In this document: one piece after another, positions 1 through 12,331 of the stretch
Layout: each line of letters opens with the position of its first letter
Position numbering within the stretch: position 1 is the first letter of the stretch
Assembly: GCA_019155185.1 (NCBI GenBank)
Contig: CM032803.1
Location: 3,594,001-3,658,000, forward strand
Length of the DNA: 64,000 nucleotides
Direction: 5' to 3'
DNA from: Beaufortia kweichowensis
Lineage: Eukaryota; Chordata; Actinopteri; Cypriniformes; Gastromyzontidae
The notes under the pieces: model-generated
What the model saw: the letters and a program-made list of their open reading frames with translations, nothing else
What the model was told of the DNA's origin: nothing
The model's database searches: none
Position numbers and translations under genes: made by a program

Positions 1-445
1 CCTTTGATCTATGAGTCTGTCCAGATCCTGACTGTTGAGGTGCGGATAATTAAATATCAATAATGAAAGCATATTAATCAACAGTACTGTTATATAATGT
101 GTAACTCCACTAAAGCCAGAATCATACTCAATGTAGGTGTTCTGAGAATAAAATACTCAAACTAAAGGGATTTAAGGTTAAAAGATGAAATCTGTATGAA
201 CAACAGTAATTTGCAGAGTTGCAAATTCTTTATCTTAAATCTTGATGGATAAAGTCCCTTCCTACATTATTTTAAAACTACTTAGTGTTTCATGTAAAAA
301 GTTCACAAAAGTAAATACAGTTTTTCATGTGACTTTAAAAGAAAAATCATGTTAAGATGAATGACCTCTATAAATCCACAGCTGTTTTCAGCTCTCATGA
401 GACTGTGACAAACTTCATTAATCCACTGTGTAATTACTGTACTGA

Positions 446-473
446 ATGTGTGTATGTGTGTGTGTGTGTGTGT
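446..473. repeat. (TG)n microsatellite
   Basis: Alternating TG with one TA interruption, about 28 bases. Confidence 0.9.
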
Positions 474-3140
474 TGAGGGATTAATACAGTCACAGTGTCA
501 CTTCATCATTTGGACTGATCTGGACTGATCCGGGTCTGCAGATGTGAGACGGGCAGATGTCGGCACAGATCACTAGCAGTAGGTGTGTGTGTGTTTCGCA
601 GGATGTATGCTGCAAATTTGACTCTGTGCACGTGTGTGTGTGCTGAGTCAGGTAAGATTTTGCTGTCCTTGTGCAGTCATTATTATGTTGGAGGTGACAG
701 AATGAAGTCTTTTTCATCCATAAATGCATGAGCTCTTGTCTCTCACCACCTGCATAACTGCTGCAACATTAACAGCTCAATCCCACTACACCAGTTCAGT
801 CCAGTACACTAAACATTCCACATTAACACTATTGAACACTACTAATCTACACTATGCTTTGTACATGAACAGTACTTCTCTTTTGCTGTGTAATTGTAAG
901 ATCATTCTGTAGGACAGCAATATATGAGGATGTCTATTTCACCCTTGGCATACGAGGAGAATGATAATAAACTTCATTTGACTTTTACGCAGTCTGGCCC
1001 TGTGGCTGCAGTATCAGCAGCGCTGATCTCTCTTCTTTAATACATCACTAGAAAACTTCCAGACGTCGTTTCATTTCCTTCTCATATCCTACAGCCACCG
1101 GACACAAATAAAAGATGCTTATAGTAATCTTGATGTCCAGGACTAAAGAAACATCTCAGCTCTGTTCTTCCAAATAAGAAGCGATTTTTCCAAAGACTAA
1201 TAAGTTACGGATGCATCATCAATGCTTTTAGAAGAGATTACTGTGTATTTATAGTTCTTTAATTTTAGTGTTAGTTTTGTTAGTGGTCTCAGTATAGTGA
1301 TGAGACTCACATGAAAGATACTAAATCAGATTGAGTGAATAACTGCAGTCAGTCGAAGCATTTAACACATGAAGACACTTACAGTAACAAGCATCTTATG
1401 TTATAATCCATTATCAGAGCTCTCAGCTGTAAGTTATTCTCACTGTTATAAAGTATTGAGCCACAGCGCCTGACGCTTTTATAAATTAACAAAGTGTACT
1501 TTAATATAATTATAATTTTAATGCCTGCAACGCTGCTTTTCATCCAAAAATAAAAAGTATTTAAAAATGTTATAATTCAATGTGTTTATAAATGTCTTCT
1601 GAAGCAAAGCTAAACGTCTCTAAGAGAAAATGTCTGACCTGAACCAAAACAAATCCATACAAATTCTGCAACTTATTGGTATTTCAACATTTTTAATGCC
1701 TAAATATTGCGAACAATGACATGAAAACAAATGCACATTTGTGAATGAAATGAGAAACGGCGTTTCCGGTGAGCCGCAGCATCACTCCCTCACTCTGACC
1801 GTCTGCTCCAGGTCATCTGTAACCAGCGGAAAGCTGTTTTCAGCTCTGTACCACCTCAAACCAGCTATTAATGTCGCCTACAGTAACTCTACACCCTCTT
1901 TCTACGTCTGCACCAACCCCCATTCGCCTTCAGACACATAACATCTACAGCTGGCTATATAAAGAGCAGGACGGGTGCGAGGGAAGACCGCTTAACGTCT
2001 CGCTTATACTTCCTCTAAATCATGTTCTAGAGCCATTAGAGAAAGAAACACTCTTCACATGTAACTGTAATCTTCCCTTGAGTTTGATCACTTTATAATG
2101 CTCAGAGATGTGTGCATTAGTGTTTATTATACATGCTTGAGTGCTTCACACTTCTGCTCGACTGAACTGAATCATAAAATGTGATTGTGACCCACTGCAC
2201 TCGGAAGATGACCTAAATGTATGTTGACTAGATAGACAGCGACATTACTGAACAGGAATGCTGACTTTAATACCACCTGAGGGGGCAATTTTAGGTTTCA
2301 TATTTTTTACAGCAAAATGAAAAACAACATGCAATGTGCTTGACTTGACCTTACGTTTCCAATGTGACACATGATAAGCCACAGTTTAAATCATAGATAT
2401 GTGTACATAGATGCATCAATGGCTGTTTCTATAGGCTGCCATATGCAAGTCGTCAGCCATATTGGAACAGTCAAAGCCGATCTGTAAACATTTAAGAACA
2501 AGATGACTGTGTGTCTGCAACTGTAGTTATACAAATGTATGAATATCTATTGTTACATGCTGCTGTGTAGACAGAAACATTCTGATTTTAAAACTGTTGA
2601 CTGTTCAAAGATGGCGGATATGTCACGTATATGTGGCATTTATGTATTCATATCTATGAATACATACATATCTATGAATATCTATTAACATCTCTTGCTC
2701 TCCTAATACAGTAAAATCATTCAGATGAGACATGAGCAATACAACTACATTATTCTAAAAACCCTGCAGAGACAGAACAACTATAAGTCTTTGATATGAA
2801 TGTCTGAATGAATCAAAGGCCGTCAAAATCCATGTGGGAACAAAAACTTGTGTGAATAAAACAAAACTCTAGCAGTTACACCTGTATGACGGTATGTCTA
2901 CAGGATCTGTGATGTGGTTTTTATCTCACCTGGACGTAACTTGTGTCCTAAAAGCTCCAGAATGCAGAAATGGCAGCGTGTGATTGGATGTCACATCTCT
3001 TGTGTGGATTGGATGAGCGGTGGTGATGACAGGCCCTCACAACCATCAAGACCAGTAAAAACAGATCTGATGGAAAATAAAATTAGAGTTTAATATAAGT
3101 ATATGCAGTATTTCATCAAACATTTTACCTGCATTCAGTA

Positions 3141-3190
3141 AAACATTTACATTTAAGCATTAATCAAACATTTTTAGTCAAAGTGATGTA
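3141..3190 (-). repeat. Decayed fish SINE/LINE-type 3' tail
   Basis: Read on the minus strand, this block follows the word order of a tail widespread in fish genomes: a TGTAAGTCGCTTTGGATAAA-like word, then a GCGTCTGCTAAATG-like word, then repeated TAAATG units. Here the words are diverged (TGTACATCACTTTGACTAAA and so on), but their order and spacing are kept and the TAAATG tail is present. A better-preserved copy lies near 54347-54402 in the opposite orientation. The family assignment is from memory. Confidence 0.5.
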
Positions 3191-4885
3191 CAAAAATGAG
3201 TAAAACATTAGGAGGAAACAGTATGAGAAGTGACATGACATATATGACACACACACACACATCCAGCCAGTGTTTATGTTTTAACATTTTTGAAAATGTA
3301 CAGATACAGTTATATTTTCTTTGACTTTCACACACCTGGCCTGTGTCTGAATCAGCGAATAAATCTCCATTTCCACACTAATCCTAATAGATTAATCCAT
3401 TTCTGTTCTGAGCCTATTTTCAGTACAGTAATGCGTAATGCCTATCCATCCCACGCTTTATTATCATTTCAGTGAAGCTCGCTGTGACTGTCCTCAAACT
3501 CTGCATCCATGCGTCACATACGCCGACTTCCTAAAACATCTGCATGTTCTGTGATGTCATCTCTCCCCTGACTGTGACTCTCTCTCTCTCTCTCCGGGGG
3601 TCGGTCTGGACATTTCACATGCTCTTGTGGAGGTCCCCTCCTCATGTCTCATGCTCTAAAGACTTATGTGTATTGTGCTGCTTTTGACTAACTAGATTAC
3701 ACCAACTGCAACGCACATGAATAATGAATCACAATAATGCAGCTGCTGTATGTGAGCAAGACTGAGAGAAAGAGAAAGACACAGACAGAGAAAGAGAGAG
3801 AGAATAAATTAATAAATCTTATTAAATATACATGCTTTACACTTACAGTGTGTCTTTACAGACAAATTCATTGTAATTTCTGTTCAACACTATTAAAATG
3901 TTAAAGAACTGACTTTAAAATGCAATTAATCTAATATTTAAGCAATAGTTCATTAATGCACTAGTTCTAAAATACAGTACGTTCATAAAAGTTTTTATAA
4001 ATTATTGCAAAGAGAATATTGCCAAAACAATTAGATTCACATCAACAATAAGCAGCACAAAAACTGTGTCTCTGTATTTGTATTGTACATAACTATGATT
4101 ATATACTGTTTATTCACTTCATGCTATTGAACATTATTGTATTGTATTCACTTCATGCTATTATTTATTTCATTTAGTTATTTAACTACTGTTTTAAAAA
4201 AAACAGACAATGTTGATATTTGATAATAATTCATATAAATAAGGACGTCACCTTTTATATAAAAACTCTTCCTCTGGGTGTGCAGAGAAGGTGTGACTAT
4301 AAAATATTGTACCCAAAGAAGCCAGATACACAAGTTGTTTTCAGCAGGACAGATCTGAACAGCAGTGTATACAGGGCAGACGGGTGAGAATCATACAGAA
4401 CGGAGGGAAATGGGTGTGAAGGGTGTGAAAAACAGCTGCTTCACTTCTATTTATTTTCTATGAGCGCCGCAGAGACGACAGTCACTCGCCGCAATACAGC
4501 AGAAATCTTACTCAGCAACAAGCAGTCAATGAGAAACGGCCAATAAACGGGATGAGAACCTCCATCGCAGGAGTTTCATCACAGCTCGACTTTACAAAAA
4601 CACTATACACTGTTTGTTTCAGCTTATCTAAAAGCTGGTGTGGTTTTTAATCATCCTGTGGGAATGTGCTGTGGTGACTGTATTATTATCTGAATGATAA
4701 CTGGACTCCAGAGAATCAATAATGATCTGTGTCTTCATACATATCAGTTTGTCAGAGAGAGAGAAATCAATATAAATCAATTATTAGAAAAATCAAGCAT
4801 GAAGCTCGACCCCTAAACCTGACATTTGACATTCATACTAACAAGTACAAATGAGATTACACAATGTTTTTTAATTAGTATGTGT

Positions 4886-4937
4886 GTCCCCTGGGATCGA
4901 ACCCTTTGATTAATGCTCTACCAATTGAGCTACAGGA
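4886..4937 (-). pseudogene. Truncated tRNA-derived sequence
   Basis: On the minus strand the block contains an A-box-like word (TAGCTCAATTGG, followed by TAGAGCA) and a B-box-like word (GGTTCGATCCC). Its ends, GTTCCTG and CAGGGGAC, can form an acceptor-like stem. Only about 10 bases separate the D-arm from the T-arm, where a tRNA needs roughly 21 for the anticodon arm and variable loop. It therefore cannot be a working tRNA; it is a deleted tRNA pseudogene or the head of a tRNA-derived SINE. Confidence 0.6.
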
Positions 4938-6949
4938 ACACACACAAACCTCAGAACAATCTCTGTCCATCTGGACACTCTTAGTCTCTTTTTGTCATCG
5001 GCTAAAAGTGAGTAGTGAACCCGAGCTGATGGTGAAACTGCTTTTACATTGTATTTGTCTCAGCTGACACACCGCTGTACCTGACCGTCTCTCTCTCACT
5101 GAATGTTCTGGTCCAATTTAAACTGAGTACAAGGCAAGTAAAACAAGACCAGATTAAGTCAAGATGATGACAAAAGCAAGATCTAAACTTGGATCTGTGC
5201 TTTAGTCTACATTTTTAAGAGGCAACATACATTTTTAGGATTTCTGTGAATTAAAAAACACAAAAACAGAAACAATAATACCAACAAATTAAGAAAAGAT
5301 GACTAATTAAAAAAAAAATAGAAAAATAAAAAATAGTTATTTTATTTTAATTTTCATGTGTTATTTATAAGGAATATGGACTGTTATGGATGTCACATCA
5401 CTTTAACAAATACAGAACAAAATAACAAAATAACAAATGCTTAAAAAACTTTAAAAGACGAGCTATCAGTATGATAACAACCTTTAAGAAAAACTTTATT
5501 TTTTCATGGTAAGATTGACATTTGTATGCATTTTCCCATATAAGAACAACTGTTTATTGCCAAGGAAGTTCGGCCAAAAATATTTAGTCTGTTCAGAGGA
5601 GCGTATACTATGTCTGACTCTTTTTCAATAGTGTCGTTTGTGCATGAGCGACTGTAAAAAACTCTGAACAGAATGAAGCTATTAACCGCATGCCCTGCAG
5701 GTCTAAATGCTGCTGAATTGTAGAGATTCCACTGAGATTTCTAACATTTCACATTCCTGAAGATGTGTGCACGTACACATATATTGTAATACATCATTAT
5801 ATTAGCCGTTCTCTGGTGCACCAGAATAATGCAATAAAATGTTCTTAAAGCAAGACTTCACTTCTGTTTTTAATGCACCATGCAGAGATGTACTGCTGTT
5901 CATAGCTTTAGTTTCGGGCCGTAACTAGGTCACATTTGTTTTAACCAAAACACGTTTTAACTAACAGCCAAATAAGCAGATCCGATGCAGTATAATGGTG
6001 TTTCCTCTGCTTTGTCTGTGCCAGTCACCGATTTGTTGAGTTTGTTGAAAATGAATCCGTGTTTCCTCTTTAACTTTTATTAAATGGTCCTTCTCTCTGT
6101 TCTGTCTGTCAGAGCGGTCCATTAACATAATAAAAGAAAGACCCTTTTGTGTAACCTCTCAATTCAATTCCATTGGCCACGGCAACCGAGGAGTTCCCAG
6201 CATGCTCCTAAATCTAGTCACCATTTAGAGATTACTACTGGACATTTATTAACCACCTGCATCTGGTGCTTACAGAATATAAGCATTGATAAAATGACAT
6301 GCTTCATAATGTATGTTCATCTGTCTCTTACCCACAGATTACTATCTATACAAGCAAAGAGTGACACATGATCTGATGAAGTACACTCTTAAAAATAAAA
6401 GTGCTTCACAGAAGACCTAATTAACAATGAATTTGTTCAACATCCAAAACCTTTCTGTTTTACTAAAGATTCTTAGTAGTGGAAAAATTTCTTTGGATTA
6501 TACAAATGTGAAAAGAAATGGTGTTTTATAGATCTTTATCAGATTTCACAGCTTATTATTTGTCTGCACAGTCAGACATTTCAAAAATACAAATAAACCG
6601 GATAATATTGAAGTAATCAGTCTGAAGGGCCCGTTTCAGTATTTAGTTGCTTATACTATACTATCAGTCGCAATAACAGGCAAATCTTTTCATGGGATAC
6701 AACCAGAGAACGTTCACAGAAACACACAAACACACTCATGAATAATCATGTTCTCAGCTCTACACTTCATGACATATTGAGATCATCTGTCTAATGCACA
6801 TGACCATGTGTGCCATCCATGTGTTCACTGCAATCATGTAAAATCATGTAAAAAAAAAAAGAGCTCATGTAAAAAGATCTAAAAGCAGGAATGGGGCACA
6901 AAGTCCTGTTCTGTGTACATGATGTGCTCCAGAAGCCAAAAACAGACAG

Positions 6950-6953
<4 letters not shown>

Positions 6954-7014
<61 letters not shown>
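6954..7014. repeat. (GA)n microsatellite
   Basis: An uninterrupted run of about 61 bases of GA. It produces a spurious Glu/Arg-alternating reading frame. Confidence 0.95.
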
Positions 7015-7019
<5 letters not shown>

Positions 7020-7177
7020 CACCTCGCTTATTCAGAAAGCCAGCAGCAGCTCTAACATTATAATGCAACAAAATCACATGTTGTGTAAGATTTATAAACT
7101 CAGTCTTTCATTTATTTGCACGACACATGTGCAGTCTAACCCCATACACACCCCAAAACCAACACAAAAGCCACAGA

Positions 7178-7209
7178 GCGTCGCGTCAACAGCGCGTCGC
7201 GTCAACAGC
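7178..7209. repeat. Two tandem 16-bp CpG-rich units
   Basis: The unit GCGTCGCGTCAACAGC is present twice, back to back and without mismatch. It lies in a stretch that becomes CpG-rich toward the candidate minus-strand first exon. Confidence 0.85.
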
Positions 7210-8173
7210 GCGACTCAAGATTCACCAGCGCTCGCTGAACAATAGTAAACACACACTCCGAGTCATTCTGGCGAATCGGTTCGTTTGAACGGTCAACTTC
7301 AACACATCATTTTAAAGCGATTCGCCTAAACGTACGTGGGCACAAAGTGTTTTTATGATTTTAATAGTGTACCGTATTAAATAATGTTCTGTTTAATATT
7401 GTTCTGTATTTAACACCTAAATAACGTGCTAGGGTAAAAATACCTGTGTGGCAGTGCACTTCCTTCAGTCCTGCATAGTTTTGACCCTTACAAGGAAACA
7501 AATATTTCACGTGTCACGCACACGCATAACCACAACATATCCTGTTCATTTAAGCAATTTACCCATTCCTATCTAAAGCGCAAAGAATCGTTCTTAGTAA
7601 CAACGTTCACAATATTCAAAGAACCATCAGCTGATGACTTGATTCACTTCGAAACGAAACGATTCAGAAGAACAATTCGCGTGCAAATCACTAAAATACA
7701 GCACAGCGCATAGACGCAACCACTATTCTGAACAGCCTTTAAACAAAATCATTAGACAGCTATGATAATCGGTCTAAAATACACAAAACGTCTACAATGC
7801 ATATTATAATAACCGCACAGTGAATTATACATGTCTGTTCTGATATCCAGAATGACCTACATACACCGAACCCACTGGATTTCCTCAAATCAATGTGTTG
7901 CACAGATTTCCATACGAGTCAAAATACATTAGAGACAGCAAGTTTTGACTGTAAATAAGAAAAAAGTCAATCTTTTGTTAGCTCACCATTTAATCTTAAT
8001 CCGATTTAAATCTGCACGGACGCGCAGCGCAATGAATGAAACGCGCTGAAACAGAAACCCAGACAAAATCATCCGATCAAACACTGATTCTTAAAAAAAA
8101 AACATGAAACAATACATATCTCCATACATTCAATAAACACGCAGAAGAACAAGAGAGCCAGACAGCAGACTGC

Positions 8174-8430
8174 ACCCACCTCGTGGTTTGAAAGGACACC
8201 GGTCCGGTCCGCTCGGGTCCGGGGGTGTGGATCGGTGCGCTTCACTGCTGCTGGTTCAGTTCGGATGAGACGCGCAGGTTTCTTTGTGTCCGGCGGGATG
8301 GACAGCTGGATGCAGGGTGATGCTGGAGGCCCGTGCTGGATGCTGTCAGGACATGGACCAGCAGCTCTCATCTCAAGCGCTTCATCTCCCAGACTCTCTC
8401 TTCGGCCACTCCGCCCCTCCCTCCCTCTCC
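8174..8430 (-). promoter_or_regulatory. Candidate promoter and first exon of a minus-strand gene
   Basis: This is a GC- and CpG-rich block flanked by AT-rich DNA. On the minus strand it begins near a GC box (GGGGCGG, about 8409-8418). It ends with a donor-like junction CACGAG|GTGGGT, where the GT would be at 8178-8179. A minus-strand frame is open across the block (about 8371 down past 8180) but shows no recognisable protein, so it may be 5' UTR. It lies about 0.75 kb head-to-head from the gnpda2 start region. No downstream coding exon of such a gene was identified in the window, so the call is tentative. Confidence 0.35.
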
Positions 8431-9039
8431 CACAAAAAGAACAATTCTCTTGAATCGACTCTCTTTAGTGATTCATTTGAATCAATTTTAAATGCGCATG
8501 CAAAACACACGACGCATTATTTATTATAATATTTACTTGTCTACACCGAACCGAAAGAAAATAATAGATTTTTTAAATGTAATGTACTGGACAGTATCAT
8601 GGCACAACTATAAAAAACATTCCATAAACTTAAAATACTGGTATTAGTATCAAAACCAGCATCATATATTATCATATTGGCTTTAATAGTACTTAATGGA
8701 GAAATATTGGATAAATAAATTCGTCTTATTTAAACGAGCCATCCGAACAAACGATTCACTTAAATGAATCGTACTTCAGTCTCATCCTTCCATCCGTCCC
8801 CGTCTGCCCCCCTCAGGGTCCTCCTGCAAGGTCAACCACAGGGGGAAAAAAGGAAATTAAAAGACTGTAGAAAAAAGAAACGAATGCAATACAACACAGT
8901 ACAGAAACGCAATGATATTTATATGGAAAAGCCTTTCGTTTTGTAACAGCACTAGCTGTCTACATTAAATCTTTTGTGTGCTTACTGGACGGATATGTTA
9001 TTTTACTGAAAGGGCTAACGTCTACTCAAGTGTATTATC

Positions 9040-9043
<4 letters not shown>

Positions 9044-9086
<43 letters not shown>
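9044..9086. repeat. (TA)n microsatellite
   Basis: About 43 bases of alternating TA, just upstream of the gnpda2 promoter region. Confidence 0.95.
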
Positions 9087-9089
<3 letters not shown>

Positions 9090-9149
9090 AATATTTTATC
9101 TTCTGGTGTTTAAATATCTTCATTCACATAACACGCTGCTTACATATTT

Positions 9150-9312
9150 TAGGCGCGTGCGCCTGCGCTGTACCGGTCGCCATATATAGGCAGCGACACC
9201 GTCCCGGAAGTTTAACGTCTGCGCACATGACCGGACGTCGATCACATGATTCAGTGTTTTTAAAGAAAACGAGTGTCCATTCACCCAGACGAGTGTGAAT
9301 TATAACATAACT
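9150..9312 (+). promoter_or_regulatory. gnpda2: gnpda2 promoter and untranslated first exon
   Basis: A short CpG-rich island carries an NRF1-like GGCGCGTGCGCC (9152-9163), a YY1-like GTCGCCATAT near 9177-9186 and an ETS-type CCGGAAGT (9204-9211). There is also an E-box-like TCACATGA near 9242. A transcription start is likely between about 9190 and 9240. A donor-type junction AACT|GTAAGT at 9312/9313, paired with the pyrimidine-rich acceptor ending at 9655, would splice a short non-coding leader to the exon with the start codon. The motifs are seen; the start site and leader splice are inferred. Confidence 0.55.
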
Positions 9313-9675
9313 GTAAGTAAAGGATCATATCTTATCATTATTATACAGCTATACAATCATGATTATTCTTCTGTAATGAGTAAGTTAGCATTAGTAAATG
9401 CAGCAGTTAGTGTGTAAAGCAGGAGGATTTCATATTATTTTAAGTTCACACAAATAAAATATCAGACAGTTGCAATAATATGCATTATTTACTGATATAG
9501 TGATTATAAACTTGATATACTGCATTTGATCATTTTAAAGCTGATGTTCTTGTTATTTTGTTTCTTACTGGATGTCTTTGGCTTTGCTGGAAAATCTGGA
9601 TGATCAATTGTGGTCAATGCAGTATTGATGTGTATTTATTTTTACTCTTCTTTAGAGTTACAGCTATCTGCAGTC

Positions 9676-12331
9676 ATGAGACTTGTGATTCTGGATGATT
9701 ATGATCTGGCCAGTGAATGGGCTGCAAAATATATCTGCAACCGGATCGTCCAGTTCAAACCCAGTGCTGACCGTTACTTTACTTTAGGACTCCCAACAGG
9801 TAAAAACATATCTTTTCCTTCTCCTACAAAATCAATCCTGATTTAAGCATGACCAGCAGGGTTGCAAACTGTCTTACGTTGACTTAAATATATAATCTAA
9901 TTACAGGTAGCACACCCCTCGGCTGCTATAAGAAACTGATCGAGTATCACAAAAATGGAGACCTGTCCTTTAAATATGTCAAGACCTTTAACATGGATGA
10001 GTATGTAGGTGAGGAGTGCTGAGTTTGCAAGACCTTCACAAACTCTCTCAAAATACTGCAGAATAAAAGCTGCTGATGCAGCAGATCAGATGGATTACAA
10101 CACTACTCTCACACACACCTGCTCTGACTATATAATATAACACCATAATATACAAAACTTCAGAATTTCAGAAAATGACACATGCTCCAAATAGCAAAAT
10201 CTCATGAAACATGCAAGCTATTTTTCACCCCAAAATCAAAAGACATCAACACAGAACCACTCTTTACCATGGTAATTCTTTGACCCTGCAGGTTTGCCCA
10301 GAGATCACCCGGAAAGCTATCACTCCTACATGTGGAATAACTTCTTCAAACATGTCGACATTGAGCCTCAGCACACTCACATACTGGATGGCAACGCCAC
10401 TGACCTGCAGGTTGAATGTGATGCTTTTGAGCAGAAGATTGCAGACGCTGGAGGAATAGAGCTGTTTATGGGAGGTGTGTTTAATAAATCACACACTATA
10501 AACCGGTTTATCAGATGCAGATTAATAGAGAAGCATTAGGAACAGTGTACTGTAATGTATGACTGCACATCAAGCAGTTCAGACTAAACTTCAATTAAAT
10601 ATTCATGATCCTGTTTTTCATTTTTAATGGATCTTTAAACTAAACAACAAGAACAGAACCCAGATTCAAACCTGTCTATCCAAGGTCCATCATGTTTCCT
10701 ACATCACAGCACTGACAGATCTTTGCATTTTGTTTCCTCAGGTATTGGTCCGGATGGTCACATCGCCTTCAATGAGCCCGGCTCAAGTCTCGTGTCCAGA
10801 ACCAGAGTAAAGACCCTGGCCAAAGACACCATTGTGGCCAATGCCCGTTTCTTTGGGAACGACCTTTCAAAAGTGCCCACCATGACCCTCACTGTAGGAG
10901 TGGGTACAGTGATGGACGCGAGAGAGGTAAATAAAACACAGAGATGATGTGAATGTATTTACACAGGAATCACATTACAGAAAACAACGCTCAAAGTTAG
11001 GGTGGTTGATTTTCATGCACAACGAGCCGAAAAAGTCATTTGTGACATTGTTTTCATGATATTTAAGCTCCTTTTCTCATTTAAATAATCATTGTTGTAA
11101 TGCTTGTAAAAATTTTACTTCTTATTCTCAAAAAGGGGTTCCCATGAAAATAATACTTAGTGCAACAAAATGTTCATAAAACACATTTCCTCAAATTGTG
11201 TTAAGCTTTCTTCTCATTATCACACAGAATATTAGGACACACTACCTGATCCACATTAACACATGCTTCGTTGGCTTCATACGGCAGAACTGAAGACTGT
11301 TTTGTGGTTTTGATAACAATCAACATTCTGTAACCGTAACTGAAAGAAACACAACATCTTTTGTTCTGCACTAAAGTTTCTATAGTGTCTTTGTGATAAC
11401 AGCGTCTTCCTCATTTGTTTCCGCTTGAGCAAACTTTTGTCATCCACAATTTATGAATGTGTTAATGGTTTATTCAGTAACAGACCTACTCTGTTATATT
11501 CTGAGAGGATGATTGTGTGGGAAATACAAACATTAACATACCTGAATATTTCCATGGATAGGATTGTGGAGATGTTTTTGGCGTCGCTTGATTTTGTCGA
11601 CATCACATGATCATCATGCAAGACTGCAGAACAATACAGAATATTAGCAGAATGTTTCCTCATACCTTTTTCTGTTACTTGCAATGCCAATTTTCCAGTT
11701 AAATAAAGACTGTTTACCTGCAAAATCACTTCAGACTGAACTTATCTTCATTTCTACTGTAGGTGATGATTCTGATCACAGGAGCTCATAAGGCTTTTGC
11801 TCTGTATAAAGCCATCGAGGAGGGTGTGAATCACATGTGGACTGTATCAGCCTTCCAGCAACATCCAAGAACCATTTTCATTTGTGATGAAGATGCCACG
11901 CTGGAGCTCAGAGTCAAAACTGTCAAGTATTTTAAAGGTATGTGACATTAAAAAAGATCACTATCAACTTTCTGTGCAAAAAAAGATGCAAGAAGAGAAA
12001 GTGTTTAACTCGTTTTATAGCATTTATTTCCTCATTGATAATGTTGGTTTGCTTCACGTTGTGCCTAACAATGTTGGTGTTATTCTGCTTTAAGCATTGG
12101 TTTAGTCTGAAGGTCAATGTTCGTTTTCAGAAAGCAGGTTCAGGACAGACATTAAACCTGTCTGGAACGTCCATCAGAAGAGCTTTTCTCAGACACAAGA
12201 CCCGTCCAGTATTAGGGGGTTTGCTCTTTCCTGAGGCTTTATTCTGATGGTTTTTCTGTCCTGCAGGCCTGATGCACGTTCACAATCAGCTTGTTGAACC
12301 GAAGATGAGCATGAAGAACTACAAGGACTGA
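9676..12331 (+). CDS. gnpda2: Glucosamine-6-phosphate deaminase 2, complete
   Basis: Six coding exons: 9676-9799, 9907-10008, 10292-10474, 10742-10926, 11763-11937 and 12267-12331. All introns are GT-AG and all phases agree, giving 277 residues against 276 for human GNPDA2 as I recall it. The enzyme converts glucosamine-6-phosphate to fructose-6-phosphate and ammonia in the cytosol. Residues at the known catalytic positions of the NagB family are present: Asp72 in NMDEYVG, Asp141 and His143 in GPDGHIAFNEP, and Glu148 in the same motif. The phosphate loop LPTGSTPLG is also intact and spans the first splice junction. The start MRLVILDDYDLASEW and the short tail (ending SMKNYKD) fit GNPDA2 better than GNPDA1, whose tail is longer. 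The gene converges on guf1. Confidence 0.95.

Larger units (their letters stand above)
1..8160. other. Left flank without a convincing gene
   Basis: No reading frame longer than about 110 codons occurs here, and none resembles a known protein. The stretch is AT-rich and holds a (TG)n tract near 446-473, a (GA)n tract at 6954-7014, a tRNA-derived fragment near 4886-4937 and a decayed SINE/LINE-like tail near 3141-3190. If the block at 8174-8430 is a minus-strand first exon, much of this region could be its first intron; that is inference. A TATATAAA string at 1956-1963 is the only core-promoter-like word that stood out. Confidence 0.6.

Noticed and set aside
2270..2290. CTCF site at ACCACCTGAGGGGGCA
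   Set aside because: The GGGGGC half fits but four of the five preceding positions do not.
2932..3060. A minus-strand exon ending at a CCAG|GTGAGA donor
   Set aside because: The donor word is good but there is no convincing acceptor or protein-like frame to go with it.
4886..4937. A functional tRNA gene
   Set aside because: The spacing between the D-arm and T-arm words is too short to hold an anticodon arm.
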